DNA of 64,000 bases from contig NZ_JAKKFI010000063.1 in assembly GCF_022230955.1 (NCBI RefSeq), positions 1 through 64,000 on the forward strand, given 5' to 3'. The translations under genes and the position numbers were made by a program. The notes under the pieces are model-generated. The model saw only the letters and a program-made list of their open reading frames with translations, did not search any database and was not told where the DNA came from. Positions 1-11,369 of the stretch are shown one piece after another. Position 1 is the stretch's first letter, and each line of letters starts with the position of its first letter. This DNA is from Micromonospora cabrerizensis (GTDB lineage: Bacteria; Actinomycetota; Actinomycetes; Mycobacteriales; Micromonosporaceae).

Positions 1-119
1 CAGGCGCGTCGAAGCTGGCGGCGCGTCAAAACCGGCGATGCGACCGGCGCAGCACGGAGACGACGACACCCGGACCCGGCGGGGAACGCCGAGCCCGGGT
101 CGACGGGCTGTTGCCCGAG

Positions 120-1469
120 TCAGTCCTGATCGCCCTCGTAGGTGTGGAAATCGTCGACAAACCGGCGGCGTAGTCGCGGCACCCGGCTGGTCACTCCGAA
201 GTAGCCGCGTGCGCCGAGCAGCGCGAGTCGGCCCACCACCGGCCGGTACATGCGGTCGTCGCCGCTGGTGCCGCTGCGGTTCAACGATTCGGCGACCCGG
301 GCGAAGCCGTACGGCGCCATCGCGGCCTCGTAGTCCGCCACTGCCTGGAGCAGCGTCTTGTCGCCGGTGGTGGCCCGGGTGAGCTGTTCGCAGAGCAGCC
401 GGGCGTCGCGCAGGGCGGTGTTCGCGCCGACGCCGCGCCCAGGGGTCATGGTGTGGATGGCGTCCCCGAGCATGGTGACCGTGCTGCTCTTCCAGGGAGG
501 CACCGGCTCGGACGTCGACACGTTGATCGGGAGCACGCTGGCCGGGTCCGCGCGGGTGAGCAGCTCCCGCAGGTTCGGGTGCCAGTTGGTGGTGAGTTCC
601 AGGGCGACCCGTACGAGGTCCTCGCCACGGCGTTCCATCACGTCGGCCGGGAACCGGCGGGCGGCACTCCAGATGATCAGGTTGATGTTGTCGGTGGTGG
701 TGTCGTCGGACAGGCCTGGCCACTGTCGCAGCAGTGCGGCGTCCGCGTCACTGACGCCGGGCTTGATGGCCCGCTCGGCGTCCCACTTGAAGTCCATGAC
801 GTGCAGCACGCCCATGATCCCGCCGATGCCGAAGATCAGTGAGATGCCCTGGCGGACGCGCTCCGGGACGAGGCCGCGGGTGTGCGCGGTCAGCGGGATG
901 CGGGTGGCGATGTTGATGGTGCCGGCGTCGCGGGTGACGGCGTGCGGCAGGTACTGCCGGCGTACCGCCGAGTGGGTGCCGTCCGCCCCGACCAGCAGGT
1001 CGCCGGTGGCACTGGTGCCGTCGGCGAAGTACGCGGTGACCGTGCCGTCGTCGCGCTGCTCGTACCGGGTGAAGGTCTTGTCGAAGTGGACCACGTCGTC
1101 CAGGCCGGTCAGCAGCACGTGGCGCAGCACCATCCGGGCCACCGAATGTTCGGTGCGCACCGGGTCTGCGCTGGGCCGTAGTGCGAACGACGCGGTCTGG
1201 CGCAGTCCCTGGGTGACCACGTTGAAGTAGTGCGGTGGCCGCGCGCAGGTGGCCAGGAAGGTGGCGAACAGCTCCGGCGACAGGCACTCGCGCAGCGCCC
1301 GGCTACCGGTCGGGCCGATGCCGACGCGGTAGCCGAGCAGCCCGTCGGTGCGGTCGCGGTGCCGCTCGTAGACGGCGACGGTCATCCCGGCCCGGCGTAG
1401 GCCGTGCGCCAGGCACAGCCCGCCGGTGCCGGCGCCGATGACCAGGACGTGTGGTGGGGCGGGGGACAT
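120..1469 (-). CDS. FAD-dependent aromatic-polyketide monooxygenase
   Basis: A 449-residue flavoprotein of the PHBH/TetX class, expected to hydroxylate an aromatic polyketide in the cytoplasm using NAD(P)H and oxygen. The N-terminal Rossmann motif GAGTGG lies near residues 12-17 and is followed by an acidic strand end (VYER). The internal DG motif reads LVGADGTHSAVRR, and the C-terminal FAD-ribityl motif is LGDAIHTMTPGRGVGAN. The ATG start is the last codon before a 1-nt gap to the upstream TcmI-type cyclase, so the two are probably co-transcribed. Position at the edge of a type II PKS locus matches the hydroxylase of whiE-like clusters. The substrate cannot be read from sequence. Confidence 0.85.
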   Translation of the reverse strand: MSPAPPHVLVIGAGTGGLCLAHGLRRAGMTVAVYERHRDRTDGLLGYRVGIGPTGSRALRECLSPELFATFLATCARPPHYFNVVTQGLRQTASFALRPSADPVRTEHSVARMVLRHVLLTGLDDVVHFDKTFTRYEQRDDGTVTAYFADGTSATGDLLVGADGTHSAVRRQYLPHAVTRDAGTINIATRIPLTAHTRGLVPERVRQGISLIFGIGGIMGVLHVMDFKWDAERAIKPGVSDADAALLRQWPGLSDDTTTDNINLIIWSAARRFPADVMERRGEDLVRVALELTTNWHPNLRELLTRADPASVLPINVSTSEPVPPWKSSTVTMLGDAIHTMTPGRGVGANTALRDARLLCEQLTRATTGDKTLLQAVADYEAAMAPYGFARVAESLNRSGTSGDDRMYRPVVGRLALLGARGYFGVTSRVPRLRRRFVDDFHTYEGDQD

Positions 1470-1470
1470 C

Positions 1471-1908
1471 TCAGCCAGCCGGGTGCGCGGCGGGTGTGTC
1501 GGTGCTCGCCGGGCGGGCTGCGGGCGCGCCAGCGCTGGCCGGTCGCGCCGCGGACGCGTCGGTGCTGGCCGGTCGCGACGCGGGCACGTCGGTGGCGTCC
1601 CACCGGTAGAAGCAGCTCGCGATGGCGTCCCGGGGGGAACGCCAGGTGGGCAGGTACGGCGACGTGTGCGCGGAGAGCCGCTCGTTGACCTGCTGGAAGA
1701 GCGGGTGGTTGCGGGCCGCCGCGAGGGCGTCCGGGTCGACGTCCGAGGTCTCCAGCAGGTGTACGCACAGGTCGTGCAGGCAGTACAGGGATCGGTGCGT
1801 GACGCCGGTCAGGCCGGGCAGGTCGGTGGCGTCGGATTCGGCGAAGATCTGCGCGACCCGCCCCTCCGCTCCCGGGATGATCCGGCTGACGATCAGTAGA
1901 CGACTCAT
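1471..1908 (-). CDS. TcmI-family polyketide cyclase (copy A)
   Basis: A 145-residue protein. Its first ~105 residues match the TcmI/WhiE-ORFVII type of aromatic polyketide cyclase, a small ferredoxin-like fold that closes late rings. Recognisable features are the opening LLIVSRIIPGAEGRVAQIFAESDATDLP, in which the acidic start is followed by GVTHRSLYCLHDL, and the end SPYLPTWRSPRDAIASCFYRW. The ATG at 1908 has a strong GGAAGGG ribosome site; a longer reading from 1971 lacks one. Residues ~108-145 are a low-complexity Ala/Pro/Ser/Thr tail of repeated RPAST-like units that the paralogue at 3232 lacks. It is downstream of the SARP gene and upstream of the monooxygenase on the same strand. Confidence 0.85.
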   Translation of the reverse strand: MSRLLIVSRIIPGAEGRVAQIFAESDATDLPGLTGVTHRSLYCLHDLCVHLLETSDVDPDALAAARNHPLFQQVNERLSAHTSPYLPTWRSPRDAIASCFYRWDATDVPASRPASTDASAARPASAGAPAARPASTDTPAAHPAG

Positions 1909-1998
1909 GGGACCCCTTCCGCCGGTGGCCTTCCGACCCTCGGGTCGGCGCCACGTGCTCTGTGCGCCCACCGTGCCGCAGGGCCTGTCACGTCACCG

Positions 1999-2796
1999 TC
2001 ACGTACGGCGGCCGGCCGGTGACGGGCGATCGGTGACGGCGTCCCGACTGGCCTGGCGGATCGGGGCGAGCGTGTCGTCGAGCAGGGCGCTCATCGCCGG
2101 GCTCGGCTCCAGGCGCAACTCCCTGCGCAGCAGGTCCCGGTAGACGTAGAAGGCGTGGACGGCTTCGAAGGCGTTGCCCTCGGCGAGGTGGATGCGGACG
2201 ACCAGCCGGTGCGGTGTCTCCCGCAACGGTTCGGCGGCCATCGCCTCCAGCGCGGCTTCGAGGGCCTCGCCGTGCCGCCCCGCGGTCAGGTGCTGCCCGG
2301 CGACCTGTTCCAGCATGTGCAGGCGAAGTTGGCGCAGTCGCTCCCGGTCCAGCAACACCCAGTCGTCGTACCAGCCGGGAAGGAGGTCGTGCCGGCCGGC
2401 GGCGAGCGCCCCGGCCGCGGTGCGGGGATCGTCGCCGTCGCGGACCCGGGCCGCGGTGCCGACCAGGTCGTCCACGTCGAGCCGGACCGCCGCGCCGAGT
2501 CGTACGGTGTCGCTGGCCACGGTCATCGGGCAGCACGGGTCCTGGCGGAGCCTCCACAGTGCCGTACGCAGGGAGGACAGCGCGCGTTCCTCGGAGGCGT
2601 CGGGCCAGAGCAGTCCCGCGAGTTGGCTGCGGGTGGCGCCGGGGCGCAGCCCGATCAGCGCGATCACCCGTTGCAGCCCACGCGGCACCACGACCGGTAC
2701 CGCGTCGCGCAGCAGGCGGAAGCCGCCGAGCAGGTGAAGTGAGACGCCCTCCTCGGGCGGCTCTCCGGCGGTCGGCACGGACGGATCAGCGGCCAC
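1999..2796 (-). CDS. SARP-family pathway regulator
   Basis: A 265-residue Streptomyces antibiotic regulatory protein. The N-terminal OmpR-type winged-helix domain (about residues 18-100, LHLLGGFRLLRDAVPVVVP then RVIALIGLRPGATRSQLAGLLWP) binds DNA. The C-terminal bacterial transcriptional activation domain (about 105-250) includes ELRLEPSPAMSALL. The GTG start at 2796 is preceded by CAGGGGG. It is transcribed away from the polyketide operon across a 435-bp spacer and is the obvious activator candidate for region 1, and possibly region 2. No ATPase or TPR extension is present, so it is a small SARP rather than AfsR-like. Confidence 0.88.
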   Translation of the reverse strand: MAADPSVPTAGEPPEEGVSLHLLGGFRLLRDAVPVVVPRGLQRVIALIGLRPGATRSQLAGLLWPDASEERALSSLRTALWRLRQDPCCPMTVASDTVRLGAAVRLDVDDLVGTAARVRDGDDPRTAAGALAAGRHDLLPGWYDDWVLLDRERLRQLRLHMLEQVAGQHLTAGRHGEALEAALEAMAAEPLRETPHRLVVRIHLAEGNAFEAVHAFYVYRDLLRRELRLEPSPAMSALLDDTLAPIRQASRDAVTDRPSPAGRRT

Positions 2797-3231
2797 GGCG
2801 GCACCCCCTGCGGGACGTTCGTCCCGACTGTCTGCTGTGTCCCGGATCGGTTGCCCGTGACGCCACTGTCGACCTCACCGCTCACGGCGGGGCCGGGCGC
2901 GGCCCCGCCCGCTGAGGCCGCCGGGCTGACCACCGTGAAGATTATCAATAGCAGTCACGGTGAGTCAACGCCGACGTGGACCTTCTATTAGTGACAGGCA
3001 ATCCGAGATCGGTTCTGAACTGGGCAAACATCCGATCGATCCGTCGCCTCGGGCACATCCGGCACATAGCTGATACACAGGTTGCGTCAACGCAGCGTCA
3101 CCGTCATGCGTAGCTGGTCAGCCCTTCGCGGTGACGCCGCCGTGACGAGGACTGCCGCATCGTGTGGGCAGTCGTCCAGCGCGTCCGGGGGCGACCCGTC
3201 GCCGGCCGGACGCCGTGGGGGGAGGCCCAGT
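2797..3231. promoter_or_regulatory. Divergent promoter region with 11-bp-spaced repeats
   Basis: A 435-bp spacer between the SARP gene and the rightward PKS operon, with no convincing gene. Two CGTCA elements begin at 3085 and 3096 and two TGACG elements begin at 3132 and 3143; each pair is spaced exactly 11 bp, and the pairs are in opposite orientation. A related AGTCA pair lies near 2953 and 2963. Direct repeats spaced by one helical turn are the usual form of SARP operators, so this is a plausible binding region. Binding itself is inference. The AT-richer stretch around 2940-2990 could hold the leftward promoter. Confidence 0.4.
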
Positions 3232-3570
3232 ATGGAGCGATCGCTGATCGTCGCGAAGGTCGATCCGACCGCCGAGGAGCGGGTCGCCGAGATCTTCGCC
3301 GAGTCGGACGCGACGGAGCTGCCGCGCCTGGTCGGGGTCCGGCACCGTTCGCTGTACCGCCTGCACGACCTCTATGTGCACCTGCTCGAGACCGAGCAGC
3401 CGGCGGAGGGCGCGGTGGAGTCGGCCCGTGGTCACCCCGAGTTCATCCGGGTCAGCGACCGCCTGCGCCCGTACGTCTCGCCGTACCTGCCGACCTGGCG
3501 TTCGCCGCGCGACGCCATGGCGCAGTGCTTCTACCGCTTCGACGCCCCGGACACCGGACGGCGGTCGTGA
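3232..3570 (+). CDS. TcmI-family polyketide cyclase (copy B)
   Basis: A 112-residue TcmI-type cyclase, the normal family length, clearly paralogous to the protein at 1471-1908. Shared blocks are RVAEIFAESDAT, GVRHRSLYRLHDLYVHLLET and SPYLPTWRSPRDAMAQCFYRFDA. ATG at 3232 follows a GGGGGGAGG ribosome site. The stop overlaps the GTG of the carboxyltransferase gene by 3 nt, so this is the first gene of a coupled operon. Two diverged copies heading divergent operons suggest two different ring closures or a duplicated promoter-proximal unit. Confidence 0.88.
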   Translation: MERSLIVAKVDPTAEERVAEIFAESDATELPRLVGVRHRSLYRLHDLYVHLLETEQPAEGAVESARGHPEFIRVSDRLRPYVSPYLPTWRSPRDAMAQCFYRFDAPDTGRRS

Positions 3571-5330
3571 CGGCCATCGCGCCCCGCGAGGAGCAGCTCT
3601 GGTCCCGCTGCGCCGGCTGCGCGAGCCTGCTCTACCGCAAACGGTTGCGCCGCAACCTGGACGTCTGCCCGGAGTGCGGCGAGCACGCGCGACTCGGCGC
3701 ACCGGAACGGCTGCGCCAACTCGTCGACCCGGGATCGTTGCGCCCGTTGACCGACCGGCTGCCGGAGGCGGACCCGATCGACTTCGTCGACGTGCTGCCG
3801 TACCCGCACCGGCTCACCGCCGCGCGGGCCAGCACCGGCCTGGCCGAGGCGGTCGTCTGTGCCACGGCCACCATCGGCGGGCACCCGGTCGCGCTGGCGG
3901 TGATGGACTTCCGTTTCCTCGGTGGCAGCCTGGGCTGCGCGGTGGGCGAGCTGATCACCCGGACCGCCGAGCGTGCGCTGGACGACCGCACCCCGCTCGT
4001 CCTGGTCACCGCCTCCGGCGGGGCGCGGATGCAGGAGGGCGCGCTGTCGTTGATGCAGATGGCCACCGTCAGCCAGGCCATCGCCGCGCTGCGGGAGGCG
4101 GGTCTGCTCACCGTGAGCGTCCTCACCGATCCGACCTACGGCGGGGTGGCCGCGTCGTTCGCCACCAACACCGACCTGGTGCTCGCCGAGAGCGGCGCTC
4201 GGATGGGCTTCGCCGGCCCCCGGGTGATCCGTCAGGTCACCGGTCGGGCGCTGCCGGAGGGCTTCCAGACCGCCGACTTCCTGCTCCGGCACGGGCAGGT
4301 CGACATGGTGGTGCAGCGCCGGTCGTTGCGCGGGCGGCTGATGGCGCTGTTGGCCGCGGCCCGCGCCGGCCGTCCGGCCCGCGCCGGCCACCCGGTCGTA
4401 CCCCGGCAGGAGCCGGCGTCGCGCCGCGAGCGCCGCACCGCCGACGACGCCGCTCTGGTGCGGCCGGCGGACCCGCCGGTGGCCGTGGCACCGGCGGACA
4501 CAACCCCGGCGGTACGCGACGCGTGGGACACCGTCCGGATGGCGCGACACCCTGGTCGGCCCACCACGCTGGACTACCTCGACTCGGTCTTCGACGGGTT
4601 CGTGGAGTTGCACGGCGACCGACTCGGCGGGGACTGCCCGGCCATCGTGGGCGGTGTGGCCCGGCTGGCCGGCCGGCACGTGATGGTCATCGGCCACCAG
4701 AAGGGGCACACCACGGCCGAGCTGGTCGCCCGCAACTTCGGCATGGCCAGCCCGGCCGGGCACCGCAAGGCGTTGCGGTTGATGCGCCTGGCCGCCCGGC
4801 TCGGCCTGCCCGTGGTCACCCTCGTGGACACCCCGGGCGCCGACCCCGGGGTGAGCGCCGAGGAGCAGGGCCAGGCGGCGGCCATCGCGGAGAACATCCT
4901 GACCCTCACCGTGCTGCCCACCCCCGTGCTGGCGGTCATCACCGGAGAGGGCGGCAGTGGCGGCGCCCTGGCGTTGGCGGTCGCCGACCGGGTGCTGATG
5001 CTGGAGAACGCCGTCTACTCGGTGATCAGCCCCGAGGGCTGCGCCGCCATCCTCTGGCCGGACCGGTCCGCGGCGCCGCAGGCCGCCCGCGCGCTGCGAC
5101 TCACCGCGCCCGACCTGTGCCGGCTCGGCGTCGTCGACGAGATCGTGGCGGAGCCGCCGGCCGCCGCGCACGACGACCCGGCGGAGACCGCCCAGCGGTT
5201 GCGCGCCGCCCTGCTGACCAACCTGCTGCCGCTGCTGGACGTGCCGCCCGCCATGCTGGTCCGCCTCCGTCGCCAGCGCTTCCGGCGGTTCGGGATGACC
5301 CGTGGCGTCAACCGGGCAGGTGTCCGGTGA
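3567..5330 (+). CDS. accDA: Acetyl-CoA carboxylase carboxyltransferase, beta-alpha fusion
   Basis: A 587-residue fusion of AccD-like and AccA-like carboxyltransferase halves, transferring CO2 from carboxybiotin to acetyl-CoA to make malonyl-CoA. The N-terminal four-cysteine zinc ribbon is visible (C15, C18, C34, C37). The beta half contains the SGGARMQEG motif and GGVAASFA. A proline/alanine-rich linker (about 270-320) joins the alpha half, which has DTPGADPG near its centre, GEGGSGGALALA and SPEGCAAILW. GTG at 3567 overlaps the previous stop. Followed by its biotin carrier and carboxylase, it forms a complete dedicated malonyl-CoA supply for the adjacent type II PKS. Confidence 0.9.
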   Translation: MTAIAPREEQLWSRCAGCASLLYRKRLRRNLDVCPECGEHARLGAPERLRQLVDPGSLRPLTDRLPEADPIDFVDVLPYPHRLTAARASTGLAEAVVCATATIGGHPVALAVMDFRFLGGSLGCAVGELITRTAERALDDRTPLVLVTASGGARMQEGALSLMQMATVSQAIAALREAGLLTVSVLTDPTYGGVAASFATNTDLVLAESGARMGFAGPRVIRQVTGRALPEGFQTADFLLRHGQVDMVVQRRSLRGRLMALLAAARAGRPARAGHPVVPRQEPASRRERRTADDAALVRPADPPVAVAPADTTPAVRDAWDTVRMARHPGRPTTLDYLDSVFDGFVELHGDRLGGDCPAIVGGVARLAGRHVMVIGHQKGHTTAELVARNFGMASPAGHRKALRLMRLAARLGLPVVTLVDTPGADPGVSAEEQGQAAAIAENILTLTVLPTPVLAVITGEGGSGGALALAVADRVLMLENAVYSVISPEGCAAILWPDRSAAPQAARALRLTAPDLCRLGVVDEIVAEPPAAAHDDPAETAQRLRAALLTNLLPLLDVPPAMLVRLRRQRFRRFGMTRGVNRAGVR

Positions 5331-5860
5331 CCGCCGGCGACGGGGCGGTGTCGACCGTCGAGGCGCCGGACGACGCCGAGGTGGGCGGCGAGGAGTCCCT
5401 GGCCGGGCTGCGTCGGCAGGCACAGCACCTGATCGCCGAGCTGGCCGGCCCGGTGCGCCGGGTCCGGCTGCGCAGCGGGTCCGCGGTGCTCGAGATCGAG
5501 TGGCATCCCGAAGAGGTGACCCGACCGGACGTACCCGCTGCTCCGGCGCAGGCGGCGGCGCTGCCGGCCGCGCCACCACCCGGCCCACCGGCGGCGCTGA
5601 TCCGGCCGTCGGTGCCTGGGCGCGCCGTGGTGCGGGCACCGATCGTCGGCACCTTCTACCGGGCGCCGGAGCCCGGTGCGAGGCCGTTCGTCGCGGTGGG
5701 TGACCTGGTCCGCCCGGGCCAGCCGGTCGCCATCGTCGAGGCGATGAAGCTGATGAACGAGGTGACCGCCGACCGCGCAGGCCGGGTGGTCGCGATCCTC
5801 GTCGAGGACGGCCAGCCGGTGGAGTACGACCAGCCGCTGGTCGAACTGGACCCGGCATGA
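5327..5860 (+). CDS. accB: Biotin carboxyl carrier protein
   Basis: A 177-residue biotin carrier. The C-terminal biotinyl domain (about 100-175) carries the biotinylation motif EAMKLMNE, with the modified Lys at residue 141. The N-terminal ~60 residues (LAGLRRQAQHLIAELAGPVRR and beyond) are the usual AccB helix and strand segment, and an Ala/Pro linker lies between. The GTG start at 5327 overlaps the carboxyltransferase stop, giving tight translational coupling. It carries carboxybiotin between the carboxylase at 5880 and the transferase at 3567. Confidence 0.9.
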   Translation: MTAGDGAVSTVEAPDDAEVGGEESLAGLRRQAQHLIAELAGPVRRVRLRSGSAVLEIEWHPEEVTRPDVPAAPAQAAALPAAPPPGPPAALIRPSVPGRAVVRAPIVGTFYRAPEPGARPFVAVGDLVRPGQPVAIVEAMKLMNEVTADRAGRVVAILVEDGQPVEYDQPLVELDPA

Positions 5861-8491
<2,631 letters not shown>

Positions 8492-8495
<4 letters not shown>

Positions 8496-9766
8496 CCGGT
8501 CGGCGCACGGTGGTGACCGGCGTCGGGGTGGTCGCTCCGGGCGGCGCGAGCCGGGACCGCTTCTGGAAGACCATCACCGAGGGGCGGACCGCCACCCGGC
8601 GCATCAGCTTCTTCGACCCGTCGCCGTTCCGGTCCCAGATCGCGGCGGAGTGCGACTTCGACCCGGTCGCGGCGGGGCTCACCGACGCGGAGCGCAGCCG
8701 GGCCGACCGGTACGTGCAGTTCGCGCTGGCCTGCGCCGCGGAGGCCGTCGCCGACGCCCAGCTGGTGCTCACCGACGCCGAGCGCAACCGCGCCGGGGTG
8801 GTGCTGGGCACCGCCGTGGGCGGGACGATGGCGCTGGAACAGGAGTACGTCACCGTCAGCGAGCACGGCAGCCGGTGGTTGGTCGACGCGGCGCGCGGCG
8901 GCCCGTACCTCTATCAGGCGTTGGTGCCCAGCAGCCTCGCCGCCGACGTGGCCTGCCGCTACGGGCTGCACGGCCCGGCGCAGGTCGTGTCGACCGGTTG
9001 CACGTCCGGCATCGACGCGATCGGCTACGCCCATCAGATGATCGTGGACGGTGAGGCGGACGTGATGCTGGCCGGGGCGGCCGACTCGCCGATCTCGCCG
9101 GTCACCGTCGCCTCGTTCGACGCGATCAAGGCGACCAGCCCGGACAACGACGACCCGGCGCACGCCTCCCGCCCGTTCGACGCCGACCGGCACGGGTTCG
9201 TGCTGGCCGAGGGTGGGGCGGTGCTGGTGCTGGAGGAGGCCGGGCACGCGCTGCGGCGGGGGGCGCACATCTACTGCGAGGTGGCCGGCTACGCCAGCCG
9301 CAGCAACGGCTACCACATGACCGGGTTGCGGCCGGACGGGCTGGAGATGAGCCTGGCCGTGACCGACGCGCTCAAGCAGGGACGGATCCTGCCCGAGCAG
9401 GTCTCCTACATCAGCGCCCACGGGTCGGGAACCCGGCAGAACGACCGACACGAGACCGCCGCGTTCAAACGGGCGCTGGGGCAGGCCGCGTACCGGGTGC
9501 CGATCAGCTCGATCAAGTCGATGGTCGGGCACTCGCTCGGCGCGATCGGGTCGATCGAGATGGCCGCGTGCGCGATGGCCATCGAGTTCGGCGTGGTGCC
9601 CCCGACCGCGAACTGGAGCACCCGGGACCCGGAGTGCGACCTGGACTACGTACCGAACGAGGCGCGGGAGGTCCCGGTGGACGTGGCCCTCTCGGTGGGC
9701 AGCGGGTTCGGCGGCTTCCAGTCGGCGATGGTGTTCCGCCGGCTGCCCGGAACGGTGGCGGCGTGA
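8492..9766 (+). CDS. Type II PKS ketosynthase alpha
   Basis: A 424-residue KS-alpha that condenses malonyl units to elongate the poly-beta-ketone. The catalytic triad is intact: Cys170 in STGCTSG, His310 in SAHGSGT, and His347 in [12 protein letters not shown]. The gene overlaps the cupin stop and the CLF start (GTGA), the usual arrangement for the obligate KS-CLF heterodimer. Sequence style and gene order (cupin, KS-alpha, CLF) resemble spore-pigment and pentangular-polyphenol systems. Confidence 0.94.
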
Positions 9767-11055
9767 GCACCGCGCAGCAGCACGGCGCACCACACACCGA
9801 CGGCGTGAGCACCGCCCGGGCGGTGGTGACCGGCATCGGTGTGGTGGCGCCCAGCGGCATCGGCGCGGACGCGCACTGGCGTACGGTGCTGGCCGGCACC
9901 CGCCGGACCGGGCCGATCACGCTGTTCGACCCGTCCGGCTACCCGACCCGCTTCGGCGGGGAGGTGCCCGGCTTCACCGCCGACTCCTACGCGGACAGCC
10001 GACAGTTGGTGCAGACCGACCGGTGGACGCACCTCGGCTTCGCCGCCACCCGGCTGGCGTTGGCCGACGCCGGGCTGCCCGAGCGGGCCCCCGACCCGTA
10101 CGGCTACGCGGTGACCCTGGCCAGCTCGTCGGGGGGCAACCTGTTCGGCCAGCGGGAGCTGCAACGGCTGTGGGGCGGGGCGTCGCGCACCGTCGGGGCG
10201 TACCAGTCGATCGCCTGGTTCTACGCGGCGAGTGTCGGGCAACTGTCCATCCACCACCAGTTCAAGGGCCCGAGCGGCGTGCTGGTCGCGGAGGCGGCCG
10301 GAGGGCTGGACAGCCTCGCGCACGCGGCCCGCGCGGTGCGCCGGGGCACCCCGGTGGTGATCGCCGGGGCCACCGAGTGCCCGCTGAGTCCGTACGCGCT
10401 GGCCTGCCAGTTGCGCTCCGGGCTGCTCAGCGACGTCGCCGACCCGGAGCGGGCGTACCGGCCGTTCGACGCCACGGCCAGCGGCTACCTGCCGGCGGAG
10501 GGGGGAGCGGTGTTCGTGGTGGAGGAGTTGGGCCATGCGCTGGCCCGGGGAGCCCGGGTCTACGGCGAGGTGAGCGGCTGGGGCGCCACCCACGACGCCG
10601 CGCACACCACGGCGGACAGCGCCGGCGATCCGGCCCAGTACGCGCGGGCGATGCGGCTGGCCCTGGACCGGGCTGGCGTCGCGGCGGCCGGGATCGACGT
10701 GGTGCTGCCCGACGCGCTCGGTGTGCCCCGCTACGACCGCAGCGAGGCCGAGGCGCTGCGCGCCGTGTTCGCCGACCGACCGCCTCCGGTGACCACCCAG
10801 AAACCGCTGACCGGGCGGGCGTACCAGGGCGGCTCGGCGTTGGACGTGGCGACCGCGCTGCTCGCCTTCGCGCACGACACCCTGCCGGCGTCGGCGGGCC
10901 CGGACGAGGTGGCCGACGGGTGCGAGCTGGACTTCCTGCGGGAACACCGCCGGCCGCGCAGCCGGCTCGCGCTGGTGTGCGCCCGAGGCTTCGACGGATT
11001 CAACAGCGCGCTGGTCCTGCGCGGGGCCGCGCCGACGAGGGGAGGGGCGTCATGA
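9763..11055 (+). CDS. Type II PKS chain-length factor (KS-beta)
   Basis: A 430-residue KS-beta (416 if the GTG at 9805 is used) that pairs with KS-alpha and sets chain length. The catalytic Cys is absent, as expected. The equivalent segment reads [13 protein letters not shown], so the position that is Gln in the well-known CLFs (AEQAGG) is Ala178 here. The later His motifs are also lost ([27 protein letters not shown]). The GTG start overlaps the KS-alpha stop. The Gln-to-Ala change may alter the gatekeeper environment or merely mark a divergent clade. Confidence 0.92.
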   Translation: MSTAQQHGAPHTDGVSTARAVVTGIGVVAPSGIGADAHWRTVLAGTRRTGPITLFDPSGYPTRFGGEVPGFTADSYADSRQLVQTDRWTHLGFAATRLALADAGLPERAPDPYGYAVTLASSSGGNLFGQRELQRLWGGASRTVGAYQSIAWFYAASVGQLSIHHQFKGPSGVLVAEAAGGLDSLAHAARAVRRGTPVVIAGATECPLSPYALACQLRSGLLSDVADPERAYRPFDATASGYLPAEGGAVFVVEELGHALARGARVYGEVSGWGATHDAAHTTADSAGDPAQYARAMRLALDRAGVAAAGIDVVLPDALGVPRYDRSEAEALRAVFADRPPPVTTQKPLTGRAYQGGSALDVATALLAFAHDTLPASAGPDEVADGCELDFLREHRRPRSRLALVCARGFDGFNSALVLRGAAPTRGGAS

Positions 11056-11369
11056 GTGAGCATCGGGCCCGGGTGGTCTTTCTGGTGCGGGTGCCGGTGC
11101 CGCGCACCGAGCAGTTCCTCGCCGCGTACGAGCAGGTGCGGCACCTGGTGGCCGGCGGGGTGCCGGGGCACCTGGTCGACCAGGTGTGCCGGTCGTCGAC
11201 CGACCCGGAGCAGTGGCTGATCACCAGCGAGTGGGCGAGTCTGGCCGACTTCGAGAGCTGGGAGCGCAGCCCGGAACACCGGGACCTGGTGCGCCCGATG
11301 CGGGAGTGCTTCACCGACGCCCGCTCGCTGCGTTTCCACATCCACGCACAGACGCCGGCGCTCGCCTGA
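11052..11369 (+). CDS. ABM-fold small monooxygenase (SchA/WhiE-I-like)
   Basis: A 105-residue protein of the antibiotic biosynthesis monooxygenase fold, related to the SchA/CurD/WhiE-ORFI type found in pigment clusters. Typical features are the strand RVVFLVRVPVP, then PEQWLITSEWASLADFESWERSPEHRDLV. Such cofactor-free enzymes oxidise anthrone-like rings to quinones or act as accessory cyclases. It overlaps the CLF stop by 4 nt and is the last gene of the region 1 operon; a 729-bp gap follows. Confidence 0.8.
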   Translation: MSEHRARVVFLVRVPVPRTEQFLAAYEQVRHLVAGGVPGHLVDQVCRSSTDPEQWLITSEWASLADFESWERSPEHRDLVRPMRECFTDARSLRFHIHAQTPALA

